From positions 5,061,918-5,125,917 of the forward strand of contig CP071065.1 in assembly GCA_017164015.1 (NCBI GenBank): 64,000 nt of DNA, in the 5' to 3' direction. The notes under the pieces are model-generated. The model was not told the DNA's origin. It worked only from the letters and a program-made list of their open reading frames with translations, and did not search any database. Positions 9,495 to 18,323 of this stretch are shown here, piece by piece (position 1 is the first letter of the stretch; the number at the start of each line of letters is the position of its first letter). Position numbers and translations under genes: made by a program. The DNA is from Nostoc sp. UHCC 0702 (GTDB taxonomy: Bacteria; Cyanobacteriota; Cyanobacteriia; Cyanobacteriales; Nostocaceae).

Positions 9495-9794
9495 CTATTC
9501 TGCATTATTTTTTTTATGCTTGGATATATACTTATACAGCATTTGCTCCAATTGTTGCACAGTAGCACGAGGAGAAGGACGCGGCAAAGATTCCAAAATC
9601 ACCTCTGACTCTGGGCTTGTGTGATTCGATAAATAAAGTACTGGCACTTCATACTGATACGCCTGATACCAATCTTCACGAATTGTAATATCTCGAATTT
9701 CCAACTCGAAACTCAGATTTTGGATTTGTTCTAGTTTTTCCTGCAAACCCTCACACAAATGACATCCAGGTTTACTGTATAAAATTAATCGCAT
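9495..9794 (-). CDS. Glutaredoxin-family thioredoxin-fold protein
   Basis: A 99-residue protein with an N-terminal beta strand MRLILYSKPGCHLCEGL. The CHLC (CxxC) active site is at about residues 11-14. It also has the VPVLYL cis-Pro segment of the thioredoxin fold. This matches the glutaredoxin-like DUF836 group, a probable cytosolic thiol-disulfide oxidoreductase. It sits 32 bases upstream of murE on the same strand, so cotranscription is likely, though no functional link is evident. The C-terminus is Lys/Asn rich (KHKKNNAE). Confidence 0.85.
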   Translation of the reverse strand: MRLILYSKPGCHLCEGLQEKLEQIQNLSFELEIRDITIREDWYQAYQYEVPVLYLSNHTSPESEVILESLPRPSPRATVQQLEQMLYKYISKHKKNNAE

Positions 9795-10281
9795 TTGCCT
9801 AAACCACTTTTGGCGATCGCATCTCTACAAGTCATCATAGGCGGAATTGACAACTGATAAATAGCTCAAACTAATTAAAGGTGAAATGTCATTACGTAGG
9901 CGGAAGCCTTCCCGTAAGGTACGCAACGCAGTCAAGCGAAGTAATCACAAAGGCTCTATTTTACGTTTTTTTAAGTTTACCTGACTTGAAAATACTTTGT
10001 GACTTTGTGTCTTAGTGGTTAAAGTTCCTAAACCACAAAAGACACCAAGACACAAAGAGTTTTCATTGGTTATAGTGCGCGTACTTTGTTATTGGTTGTG
10101 TGCGATCGCGCGGTTTCTCTTCTGCGGCTGGAGGAGTTTGTTAAAAAGAGCGATCGCTAATTAGACAAATTCAAATCTAAATTGGGAATACTGAGTGAAG
10201 CGTGGGTATTTGCTGCTTATACACAAAACAGCTAAACACCAGACATCAGGCTATTAAAGATTTAGCAATTAGGAGAACATT
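9795..10281. other. Intergenic region with HIP1 octamers and a dispersed repeat
   Basis: 487 bases between divergent transcripts. It contains several GCGATCGC-type HIP1 octamers and a GGCGGAAGCCTTCCCGTAAGG-like repeat around 9898. It also has inverted CTTTGTG/CACAAAG segments near 9995-10050 (a typical cyanobacterial dispersed repeat). No gene is seen. A ribosome binding site, AGGAG, lies at 10271-10275 for the next gene. Confidence 0.5.
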
Positions 10282-11685
10282 GTGAGTTTAGCAGTCACAG
10301 CAACCTTTGTACTAGCAGATTGGATTGTTAAAGGACTAGCAAATGGAACTTATGAACGAGTTGGAGGTGTAATTCGAGATGCAGCGTCAAAACAAATCGT
10401 TACTTGGTTACAAGAACTAGGGACAAATAACTCTCAAGCTTCAACAGCAACTACTTCCTCTAATAATTTACTCAATCTTGTTGTTTCTGGAGCAAATCTT
10501 CTTGCTTCAGGGACTAATACTGTTGTCACAAGACAAGGATTAGCTGATGTGAGTGGGCGGTTAAGTGGAGTTGAACAAGCAAGTTTAGGTAACATTGCGA
10601 TGTCAGGCGCTAATCTAGTTGGAACAGTTGCTAACGCCGCTATTTCTGGGAAAGGATTCGCTGATGTCAATACACGTTTAGGTGGTATTGAAAATCAGAT
10701 AGGCCAACTTGGGCAAAGTCTGCAATTAACTCAGGGAATTTTACAAGTAGCTACTGCTGCCAGTGTACTTAATCTTGGTGTTTCTGTGATGACTTTTGCG
10801 GTAATATCGCAACGTCTTAAAGAATTAGAACAACGCTTACAACAAGCTCAAGAATTGTTAAACAAGATTAATCGTAAAATCGACCTTAGTTTTTATGCTA
10901 ACTTTCGTGCTGCGCTTGATTTAGCTATTAATGCCTTTACGATGACCAAACAAGAAAATCGTAGAAGCAGTGCCTTACAAGCTATTAATCGCTTTTTAGA
11001 AGCAGAACATGTTTATACTGAATTGACTGATATAGAAATTGAGCAACAAAGCCAAATTGCTGATGAGTATTTGCTAACTTTATCTTTAGCTTATCTAGCT
11101 GAAGCACGTTGCTATTTAGAATTACAGGAACATGAAACAGCACTCCGCCGCTTCCAAGAAGGGGCTAAAGTTATCCGTTCTCGTATTCAAAAATATGTTG
11201 ACCTTTTGCTAACTTCTAACCCAGGAGTATATTTACAACCTGAATTAAAAGGTCAGATTGATTTACGAAGATTAACACGAATTTACCAATGGCTTGATCC
11301 TAATTTAGATGAAAATGCTGTGTTTGATTTGCAAAGAGAGAATTTGTTTACAATGGCACAAAATCCTAACAAATGGTTAGATACCCTACCAGCGGCAATT
11401 TTAACTCGTGTAGAGGTTCAAGGAGGTTGGTTTGGGCCGAGTCAGGATAATTTGAAGCAAGAAGCTTACAAACGCCTTCCCCAAGTATTTGAAGTAATGG
11501 AATCTATGATTGAAACCAATCATCGTTTTGAAGCATATCAAACAGAAGTACAAGCAATATCCCAATTAGGAATCAGTTTTCATGAATGGCTTCAATTAAC
11601 TCCATCCACAGAAGTAAAACCTGAAGGTGCAGAATTGATGTATATCATTCCATCCAAACCTTTAGCTTTACAGCCTTCCATCTAA
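10282..11685 (+). CDS. Protein of unknown function with an internal Ala/Gly-rich repeat
   Basis: 467 residues, GTG start with AGGAG seven bases upstream. I do not recognise the family. The N-terminal ~70 residues contain VLADWIVKGLANGTYERVGGVI. Residues ~72-135 hold two divergent copies of a ~31-residue unit with the shared pattern SGANL...GLADVxxRLxGxE. A hydrophobic stretch follows at ~155-175 (AASVLNLGVSVMTFAVISQRL). A coiled coil at ~175-205 leads into a long helical domain that reads like TPR-type or other helical repeats (YLAEARCYLELQEHETALRRFQEGAKVI). It has no signal peptide. The layout of amphipathic/hydrophobic N-terminal repeats plus a helical bundle could suit a membrane-associating effector, but that is speculation. 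Confidence 0.7.
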   Translation: MSLAVTATFVLADWIVKGLANGTYERVGGVIRDAASKQIVTWLQELGTNNSQASTATTSSNNLLNLVVSGANLLASGTNTVVTRQGLADVSGRLSGVEQASLGNIAMSGANLVGTVANAAISGKGFADVNTRLGGIENQIGQLGQSLQLTQGILQVATAASVLNLGVSVMTFAVISQRLKELEQRLQQAQELLNKINRKIDLSFYANFRAALDLAINAFTMTKQENRRSSALQAINRFLEAEHVYTELTDIEIEQQSQIADEYLLTLSLAYLAEARCYLELQEHETALRRFQEGAKVIRSRIQKYVDLLLTSNPGVYLQPELKGQIDLRRLTRIYQWLDPNLDENAVFDLQRENLFTMAQNPNKWLDTLPAAILTRVEVQGGWFGPSQDNLKQEAYKRLPQVFEVMESMIETNHRFEAYQTEVQAISQLGISFHEWLQLTPSTEVKPEGAELMYIIPSKPLALQPSI

Positions 11686-11808
11686 GTTCTCTTTCTTCCT
11701 TTGCAACAGCAGTCGCTACAAAAAACGAACCGCAAAGGACGCGAAGGACACAAACAAATAAGAGTTTCAGAGAGTTTATACTTAAGCCCTAAACTATTCT
11801 CAATTCTT

Positions 11809-11931
11809 CCTCTTGTTCTGCGTCCTCTGCGCCTCTGCGTGAAATAAAAAAGGCGAACACAAAAAGTTCGCCCTCAACATAATATTATAGTGTTGCTCTA
11901 AAACCCAAATTCTAAATCTTCGCTTCTTCCG
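11809..11931. repeat. Copy of the chlN 3' end and its downstream terminator
   Basis: This ~120-base segment is nearly the same as 13389-13513. Both have a CTCTGCGCCTCTGCG stretch, an A-tract, the hairpin GGCGAAC...GTTCGCC, GTGTTGCTCTAAAACCCAAA and then CTTCGCTTCTTCC. The last part (about 11911-11931) corresponds to the final codons of chlN on the minus strand. It is therefore a partial duplication of the chlN end that lies on the far side of the gene at 12081-13286. Confidence 0.85.
11846..11872 (-). terminator. Intrinsic terminator, duplicated copy of the chlN terminator
   Basis: Stem GGCGAAC (11852-11858) pairs with GTTCGCC (11866-11872). The A-run on the plus strand at 11846-11851 becomes a U-run after the stem on the minus strand. 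It now lies downstream of the gene at 12081-13286. Confidence 0.6.
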
Positions 11932-12015
11932 ATACTTTTCGCTAACTGCGATCGCTGTTTCTCTTCTTAGGTTAAGAATTATGTAGGTTGATTATGTAGG
12001 TTGGATTAAACCATA

Positions 12016-12045
12016 AAACCCAACACTATTGCAAATGTTGGGTTT
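12016..12045 (-). terminator. Stem-loop terminator of the 12081-13286 gene
   Basis: A perfect 10-base stem, AAACCCAACA (12016-12025) with TGTTGGGTTT (12036-12045), 35 bases past the stop codon. A short U-run follows on the minus strand. Confidence 0.6.
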
Positions 12046-12080
12046 AGCTTTGCTCAATTTAACTTACTTGCTTATATCAA

Positions 12081-13286
12081 TTAAGCACTATGAGTAGCAG
12101 ACTTTACTGACTTCAGAATACCATCTTCTAATTCATGAATTGACATCATAATACCATTTGCAGGGTTATCAAGTAGTGAATCTTTGACTTGATCTAAATA
12201 ATCGTAAATTGCTGCTTGTAAAATTGGTCTATTTACGCTTACTGTGTGGTTATAATCCCACAAATCCCAGACAATTATACCTATACCAACAATTGGGTCT
12301 AAAAGTTCTGCTCCTATTTTTCCAGCGATAGCACCACCAGTTTTTGCAGCCATTTTTGCGCCAGCTTTACCCGCAAATTTTATAGCAACCGTACTTCCAA
12401 TCTTTACCGCAGCAGGAATTGCTGCTTTAACGAATAAGTAACTACTACCACCTACTAATGCTTTAAGTGGTAGGCTAGAAGTAGCCCCTTCTTGATCATT
12501 AATTGTAATGGCAATCTCATCAAGATAACGTTGCCACTGACCTTGAGGTATATTATAATTTCCTTGAATACTAGAAATATTTTCTTCTAATTGAGAAATA
12601 TACTGATTTACGGTATCGTTTGTTATTTTCTCCAGTTCAAATTGAGCAATTTTAGGTCTGAGAACCCGTTTTGCAAATTCTAGTTGAAAATCCTCAGTCA
12701 TTTTCTCTGCTACTACTTGATCTGGAGATGGTTTGTCGCTATCTATCCAGTGAGATACAGCAGAAGATAAATATATAAAAGGAGCGCTAAATTCGAGTTT
12801 CTTTTGATTGAAATAATTAAAATACCAATCAAGAAAACTACCATCAACGCGAGTCTTTAATTCATCAAGCCAAGCATCTAATTTCGCTGATGCAAACTTA
12901 TGAGCGGTAGTATCTGCATTTCTTATAGCAGTTACAATATCTTGATCAACCATGCTCCAGTCAGATTGTTTATTAATAGCTACTAATGAAGGCTTACTAT
13001 TGCCTGAAGTGACTATATCTTGCTGTGAGGCATGTCCTATGAAGCCTCTGCCCACTAGTGGGATAATAACAACAACAATTACAATAGCCCACAAATAAGG
13101 ACTCACTGATTTAATAAACTGGCTCGCTGAAGTAATAAACTGGCTCCAAGCTTCAATTCGCTCAGTCTTCTCGACATAGGTAACTTGTTCGTCTTGTATC
13201 TGTGGCTGTTGTTCGGTATTTTGTACTAACTTTGCTGGCTCATGAACAGATGTATGTTCTATATTCGGCGGTTGCTCGCATTCCAT
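12081..13286 (-). CDS. Membrane-anchored protein of unknown function
   Basis: 401 residues, not a family I recognise. A Glu/Gln-rich N-terminal tail of ~60 residues precedes one strong membrane helix (LWAIVIVVVIIPLVG, ~68-82). A helical middle region follows (~110-290). After it comes an Ala/Gly/Lys-rich segment at ~300-330 (IKFAGKAGAKMAAKTGG), which could insert in or lie on a membrane. A second hydrophobic segment is at ~335-345 (IVGIGIIVWDLWDY). The gene sits between chlN and a duplicated copy of the chlN 3' end, so it was probably inserted here. The glycine-zipper-like segment is compatible with a pore-forming or membrane-perturbing role, but nothing proves it. Confidence 0.7.
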   Translation of the reverse strand: MECEQPPNIEHTSVHEPAKLVQNTEQQPQIQDEQVTYVEKTERIEAWSQFITSASQFIKSVSPYLWAIVIVVVIIPLVGRGFIGHASQQDIVTSGNSKPSLVAINKQSDWSMVDQDIVTAIRNADTTAHKFASAKLDAWLDELKTRVDGSFLDWYFNYFNQKKLEFSAPFIYLSSAVSHWIDSDKPSPDQVVAEKMTEDFQLEFAKRVLRPKIAQFELEKITNDTVNQYISQLEENISSIQGNYNIPQGQWQRYLDEIAITINDQEGATSSLPLKALVGGSSYLFVKAAIPAAVKIGSTVAIKFAGKAGAKMAAKTGGAIAGKIGAELLDPIVGIGIIVWDLWDYNHTVSVNRPILQAAIYDYLDQVKDSLLDNPANGIMMSIHELEDGILKSVKSATHSA

Positions 13287-13425
13287 AAATTTTTGATGGC
13301 TAATTATATAGTTGTGGATAACTTAAAATAGCTTAAACTATATACAAATATCATTTGTGAATTTACTTAAGAAATTTTGTTTATTTCAATTCTTCCTCTG
13401 CGTTCTCTGCGCCTCTGCGGTTCGT

Positions 13426-13453
13426 AAAAAAAGGCGAACACAAAAGGTTCGCC
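13426..13453 (-). terminator. Intrinsic terminator of chlN
   Basis: Stem GGCGAAC (13433-13439) pairs with GTTCGCC (13447-13453), 40 bases after the chlN stop. Seven A on the plus strand give a U-tract on the transcript. Confidence 0.8.
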
Positions 13454-13492
13454 CTAAACATAATGCTATAGTGTTGCTCTAAAACCCAAATA

Positions 13493-14896
13493 CTAAATCT
13501 TCGCTTCTTCCCTCACCAACTTATCCCAACCCAAATCTTTCAAATTATTATTCCGACGTAGCGGACGAGTCACCAACTCTAGAATGTCACGCGCATTAGT
13601 AAAACCGTGAATTTGAGCAAAAGTGAACTCCACAGACCACTTAGTATTAATACCGCGTGCTTCCAATGGGTTAGCATGAGCCATACCAGTAATTACCAAA
13701 TCTGGTTTTAGCTGATAAATTCGCTGAAGTTGATTGTAATTATCCGGCTTTTCTACAATCTTCGGCAATGGTACACCCATTTCTTGGCAAGTTTTCTCTA
13801 ACAGCACCAACTCAGCAGCTTGATAGCGCTTATCCATGTAGGGAATGCCAATTTCGTGAACTATCATCCCACAACGCACCAAGAACCTTGCTTGAGAGAT
13901 TTCTAGCAAGTTATCACCCATGAAAAATACAGACTTACCGCGAATCAGTTTCACGTAGTCTTCCAAACCTTCCCAGATTTGGGCTTCGCGTTCATCCAAA
14001 CCTTTGGGAGTAATACCCAATACTGAACAGATTTTTTCAATCCAAGCGCGGGTACCATCAGGGCCAATGGGGAAAGGTGCGCCAATTAACTTGCATTTGC
14101 GGCGACGCATCAAGGTGGTAGCGGTGCGGCTGAGGAAGGGGTTGACACCAGCGACATAATACCCTTCTTCGATGACTGGCAATTCTGTGAAGCGCTTGGC
14201 GGGTAGCCAACCAGAAACTTTGATGCCTTGTTTCTTCAATTCCAAGGTTAACTGTGTAACTACGGGATCGGGAAGGGAACCGAAGAGAACTAAGGGAGGA
14301 TGATCTACATACTCAGATTCATCTTGAGCTACTTCTTCTTTCTTCTTACCAAAGTTGAGCAGTTTTTGAATAGCGTTGCGTTCGTTTTTCTCTGTTTCCG
14401 CCACAGGGGACTTATCAGGACAACGATTAGCCATTGCTGCTAATACGGTGTCTTCCCCTTGGGTGAAGGCGTAATCTAAACCGTTAGCACGCGCAACAAC
14501 GATGGGAATGCCAATTTCCGATTCTAACTTGGGTGCTAAGCCTTCCAAGTCAGTTTTGATGATTTCGGTGGTGCAGGTGCCAATCCAGACGATTACACTA
14601 GGATTGCGATCGCGTTTAATTTGCAAGCACAAACGCTTTAACTCTTCGTAATCATTCAGCTGTGCCGAAATATCCCCTTCTTCCAACTCTGCCATTGCAT
14701 AGCGGGGTTCAGCAAAAATCATCACTCCCATCGCGTTTTGCAGGAAGTAGCCACAAGTCTTGGTGCCAATCACTAAAAAGAAGCTGTCTTCAATTTTTTG
14801 GTATAACCACGCCACACAGCTAATCGGGCAAAAGGTGTGGTAATTCCCAGTTTCGCACTCAAAGTTTAAAGCTTCTGGTTGTTGAGCAACAGTCAT
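13493..14896 (-). CDS. chlN: Light-independent protochlorophyllide reductase subunit N
   Basis: A 467-residue nitrogenase MoFe-like subunit. With ChlB (not in this window) it forms the catalytic component that reduces protochlorophyllide to chlorophyllide without light, receiving electrons from ChlL. The N-terminal Cys ligands of the shared 4Fe-4S cluster are visible in FCPISCVAWLYQK and KTCGYFLQN, with the third Cys in the GTCTTEIIKTDLEG segment. Length and motifs match the family. The gene is the last of a chlL - DUF5331 - chlN cluster on the minus strand, with a 342-base gap to the gene upstream. It is followed by a clear terminator. Confidence 0.97.
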   Translation of the reverse strand: MTVAQQPEALNFECETGNYHTFCPISCVAWLYQKIEDSFFLVIGTKTCGYFLQNAMGVMIFAEPRYAMAELEEGDISAQLNDYEELKRLCLQIKRDRNPSVIVWIGTCTTEIIKTDLEGLAPKLESEIGIPIVVARANGLDYAFTQGEDTVLAAMANRCPDKSPVAETEKNERNAIQKLLNFGKKKEEVAQDESEYVDHPPLVLFGSLPDPVVTQLTLELKKQGIKVSGWLPAKRFTELPVIEEGYYVAGVNPFLSRTATTLMRRRKCKLIGAPFPIGPDGTRAWIEKICSVLGITPKGLDEREAQIWEGLEDYVKLIRGKSVFFMGDNLLEISQARFLVRCGMIVHEIGIPYMDKRYQAAELVLLEKTCQEMGVPLPKIVEKPDNYNQLQRIYQLKPDLVITGMAHANPLEARGINTKWSVEFTFAQIHGFTNARDILELVTRPLRRNNNLKDLGWDKLVREEAKI

Positions 14897-15238
14897 TTTG
14901 GTTATTTCTCCCCTTGATTTTTTAAGTTAGGAGTCATGAGTTAATAGTTATGAGTTAATAGTTATGAGTTAATAGTTATGAGTTAATAGTTAAATTTAAT
15001 GTAAATTAAGTGTTGAAACCCTTGTGATTTTGTTAATAATTCCAAAAGTTTAATTTGGGACAATTTTCAAACCCCTTACAGGATAAGAGCATTTTTAATT
15101 CACATCAGCTGCAAGTTATGAGTTTTTATTACCAACTCCTAACTCCTAACTCCTAACTCCTAACTCCTAACTCTTGTACGGGCGCAATGCTTTGCGCCCC
15201 TACCAACGCTTCACTTTTCTTAACTCCTAACTTAGTAA
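14897..15238. repeat. Intergenic region with ATGAGTTAATAGTT tandem repeats
   Basis: Between the DUF5331-type gene and chlN. About five copies of ATGAGTTAATAGTT occupy 14926-14995 and CTAACTC heptamers occupy about 15140-15173. The AT-rich segment at 14995-15110 could hold a separate chlN promoter; no consensus is clear. Confidence 0.7.
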
Positions 15239-16027
15239 TTAACTGTTGGGGAAGAGACGAGCAATTTCCGATTCATCAAAAACGCCGGCTGGCAGTTCTT
15301 CCCCTAAAAAATCGTTATTATTTTCTTCTGCCTTTTGCAAAGATGTTTCATCACCCCAGACATCTGACAATACCTCACTAAAGGCATTCTCATCTGCTGT
15401 ATTCAGCTCATCGACAATTTCCTCTTCCGGCTTTTCTTCGGTTGCGGCTGCTATTTCAAAGGAAATATCGCCAAAATCATCTGCTTCTGCTTCTGCTTCT
15501 ACTTCTACTTCTGCTTCTGCTTCTACTTCTAAGCTGGATGCTGGCTCGGACTCTTCTTGTGGGTGGTGTCCGTTGGATGAGGAAATATCATCCAGCTCCT
15601 CATTTTGGCTTTCCTCAACTGCAAACTCTTGAACCTCCGGTGTTTCCTCCAAGTCGTTGTCATGAGAAACCGCTAAAGTTTCATCTTCTGAGCTGTCTTC
15701 CCCGACAACATCCACATCCGTATCCGTTTCTGCTGGGGGAATAAAACGGTTGCCGAGAGAGATGTCTGGGTCAAAATGCAATTCCAGCACTTCAATCAGG
15801 GTATCAGCGTCCGCATTCAATTTAGAAAAAGGCAGCATTAACTGCGCTAGCTTCGGTTCCAGCGCGTTGACAACGCCCAGGATGAGGTAAGAAGGTGGTC
15901 GCTTCCCGCCATCAGGGGTGTACACCGATTCTGTCTTCATGTGCAGGATAATCCAGTCACGATTGACTTGGAAAAATTGCAACCACTTTTGTCTTATTGA
16001 ATCTGTAAAGCTATTAAAGAAAGCCAT
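15239..16027 (-). CDS. DUF5331-type acidic protein between chlL and chlN
   Basis: About 262 residues from the ATG at 16027, which has GAGGGGA at proper spacing; an ATG four codons earlier has no such site. The N-terminal ~100 residues form a compact domain (FFNSFTDSIRQKWLQFF, then DWIILHM...PPSYLILGVVNALEPKLAQLM). The rest is highly acidic and low in complexity, with Glu-Ala/Glu-Val repeats at ~185-200 from CTTCTG hexamers. A protein of this kind, with an unknown role, lies between chlL and chlN in many cyanobacteria. I infer a link to protochlorophyllide reduction from position only. Confidence 0.85.
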   Translation of the reverse strand: MAFFNSFTDSIRQKWLQFFQVNRDWIILHMKTESVYTPDGGKRPPSYLILGVVNALEPKLAQLMLPFSKLNADADTLIEVLELHFDPDISLGNRFIPPAETDTDVDVVGEDSSEDETLAVSHDNDLEETPEVQEFAVEESQNEELDDISSSNGHHPQEESEPASSLEVEAEAEVEVEAEAEADDFGDISFEIAAATEEKPEEEIVDELNTADENAFSEVLSDVWGDETSLQKAEENNNDFLGEELPAGVFDESEIARLFPNS

Positions 16028-16057
16028 ATGTCCCCTCATCCTGAGAACTAGATGATG

Positions 16058-16924
16058 TTATACAATCATCAAGTCTAGTTCCTCTTCTGATTTAGTAACC
16101 TGGGGTTTACCCGGATTTAGATAAAAATCGGACAACAAAGAGAACAATTCCCGATCTGGGGAGTCGTTCGGTACAACTCCTTCTGGACGCGCCAGAATTT
16201 GGTCGGCGATGTTGAGGTAATAATCGCAAACGTAGTTCAAAGATGGGTCAGATTCCGCCATTTCAAACAAAGTCTTACCTTTGACGCGGGAAACACGGAT
16301 ATCTTCAATTAACGGCAAGACTTCCAAAACTGGCATAGGTACAGCTTCTATGTATTTCTCGATCAAGTCACGCTTAGATGTACGGTTGCCAATTAAACCA
16401 GCTAGTCGTAGGGGGTGAGTCCGTGCTTTTTCACGTACTGAAGCTGCAATTCGATTGGCAGCAAACAAGGCATCAAAGCCATTATCTGTCACAATCAAGC
16501 AGTAATCTGCATAATTGAGTGGTGCAGCAAAACCACCACAAACAACGTCGCCTAGAACGTCAAATAAAATCACATCATATTCATCAAAGGCGTTGAGTTC
16601 TTTCAGTAATTTTACGGTTTCGCCAACTACGTAGCCGCCACAACCAGCACCCGCAGGCGGGCCACCCGCTTCTACGCAATCAACACCACCGTAGCCTTTG
16701 TAAATTACATCTTCCGGCCAGACATCTTCGTAATGATAATCTTTCTCTTGTAGGGTATCGATAATTGTAGGAATCAAAAACCCAGTCAGGGTGAAGGTGC
16801 TGTCGTGTTTCGGGTCACAACCAATTTGCAGGACTTTTTTGCCGCGTTTGGCTAGGGCGACAGATATGTTACAGCTAGTTGTGGATTTACCTATACCACC
16901 TTTTCCGTAAACTGCTAGTTTCAC
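16058..16924 (-). CDS. chlL: Light-independent protochlorophyllide reductase iron-sulfur ATP-binding protein
   Basis: A nitrogenase Fe-protein homologue: a homodimer that hydrolyses ATP and passes electrons from ferredoxin to the ChlN-ChlB complex. The P-loop GKGGIGKSTTSCN is at the N-terminus. The two Cys that bridge the 4Fe-4S cluster lie in AGGPPAGAGCGG and GDVVCGGFAAPL. I choose the GTG at 16924 (288 residues, the usual ChlL length, with AAGAGG upstream). The frame is open to an ATG at 16981, which would add 19 unconserved-looking residues. It is the first gene of the chl cluster, with a 30-base gap to the DUF5331-type gene. Confidence 0.96.
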   Translation of the reverse strand: MKLAVYGKGGIGKSTTSCNISVALAKRGKKVLQIGCDPKHDSTFTLTGFLIPTIIDTLQEKDYHYEDVWPEDVIYKGYGGVDCVEAGGPPAGAGCGGYVVGETVKLLKELNAFDEYDVILFDVLGDVVCGGFAAPLNYADYCLIVTDNGFDALFAANRIAASVREKARTHPLRLAGLIGNRTSKRDLIEKYIEAVPMPVLEVLPLIEDIRVSRVKGKTLFEMAESDPSLNYVCDYYLNIADQILARPEGVVPNDSPDRELFSLLSDFYLNPGKPQVTKSEEELDLMIV

Positions 16925-16981
16925 TTTTGTTTGCCTCTTATCGTTTTTTGTCAAACTCGTGGCTTCAACTTTTGCCTTCAC

Positions 16982-17579
16982 CCTCGGGGTGACGCAAGTT
17001 TCGACTCGACGGAAAATGCCAAGACTCGAACTTGCTCACCTAGCCTCTGATGGCGATGTGTGAGGTATGTCAGTGTCATTATTGTCGAGATCAGATGGAA
17101 AATAAAGGGGGCTAAAATCTCAAAAATAAAGTTATCAGGGTTATTAGAGAATAATTTGATTATTTATCAAAATTTAATGTTTAATCATCCTTTTTATTGG
17201 CTGATAACCCAGAAAATTATTTTTTAAATAACTTTTTTAATAAAAATAGTTACAATAGACAAATTAATTGATTAGCCGACTATATATGGTTTTCATCGGT
17301 TTAGCTGATTGTTATAGAAACTCAAATCCAGAAAGATAGGCTCAGTTTCAACTTGACACGAGATATGGGCAATCCTAGGCTGTGAATAGCCCTGCAAGTT
17401 TGCACAGTCGGCTGTTTTTGGTAGTTAAATCACATTTGCCAAGAATATCTAATAGTTTTTGTGATGCGATCGCTATTGATTATGTAAAAAATTATTAATG
17501 TTTGAGGGGACTGCAAGAAATTAATGATCACGGTTGAAGTTGTTGACTGATGACTGTTGACTGATGACCGTTTTGCTGA
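16982..17579. other. Long upstream region of chlL
   Basis: About 600 bases, AT-rich at 17100-17270, with no gene. It is the likely place of the chlL promoter and a long 5' leader. Short inverted segments occur, but I cannot assign an operator. Confidence 0.4.
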
Positions 17580-17834
17580 TCAGGATAATTCAGCTGAGAT
17601 TGCCTCGATTTCCTGTAATGTTTGCCAACCAGCTTGCCACTGGAAGCCGTCTTGTAATAATTTGGCGTTGAGCCAGAAGCGGACTTTGGGGTCGCAGGCG
17701 GCGACCATTTCGGCATACACCCACTTTCCCTGATTTTTGCGGTTGACGACTTGGAAGTGTCTCCAACCGTCTACTTTTTGCTGTGCTGTCCACTTAGAAC
17801 CAACTAGGTAAGGAAATTTTTGTTTTTTAGTCAT
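17580..17834 (-). CDS. Small tryptophan-rich protein (TIGR02450-like)
   Basis: 84 residues with the pattern SKWTAQQKVDGWRHFQV...GKWVYAEMVAACDPKVRFWLNAKLL...W. This matches the small Trp-rich family TIGR02450 found in cyanobacteria and some proteobacteria. Function is unknown. It stands alone, has no signal peptide and lies among GTCAGTT heptamer repeats. Confidence 0.75.
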   Translation of the reverse strand: MTKKQKFPYLVGSKWTAQQKVDGWRHFQVVNRKNQGKWVYAEMVAACDPKVRFWLNAKLLQDGFQWQAGWQTLQEIEAISAELS

Positions 17835-18323
17835 TTGTCAATGGTCAATGGTCAATGGTGAAGCAGTGCGTTGGGCGGGTTCCCCGACTTGAAGCAACTG
17901 CTGAACCCGTAAGGGTCAGTTGTCAGTTGTCAGTTGTCAGTTGTGATCGTGCTTGTCTCCTCATCCCCCCATCGCCCTTTGCCATTCGCTAATGCGCTCA
18001 TGGGTCAATGTTTTCTGTATCCATTATGCGACAGTGGCGCGATCGCCTCCATCATTTGGCCCAATTGCGACCCAAGAGTATTTTGATGTTTTTTTAACAG
18101 GACTTACGCAAACAATAGCCGAAGCCCTTATTTCCACGTATTTTTGGAGAAAGTCTATAAATGTGTAAGTTGTTTCACGGGCAGTAATACTACTACTCTA
18201 CAAAGATGTGAAGACCGATCTAGCTAATCGTACTGCTATCCTTACAATGTCCATATAAGAACAAACTTGACTCTTGTTCTGCCAACACATGTGCTATTAG
18301 AGTGATTCGTTCCTCATCAGCCT
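17835..18323. other. Intergenic region with STRR and an orphan IS end
   Basis: The GTCAGTT heptamer is repeated at about 17905-17944. The segment CAGGACTTACGCA at 18098-18110 is the outer part of the IS701-like terminal repeat seen at 38441, so this is probably a relic IS end. The remainder is likely the clpB promoter region; no CIRCE element was recognised. Confidence 0.5.

Noticed and set aside
15246..15744. Ser-rich and Leu-rich frames antisense to the DUF5331-type gene
   Set aside because: They are the mirror of the acidic hexamer repeat in a real gene.
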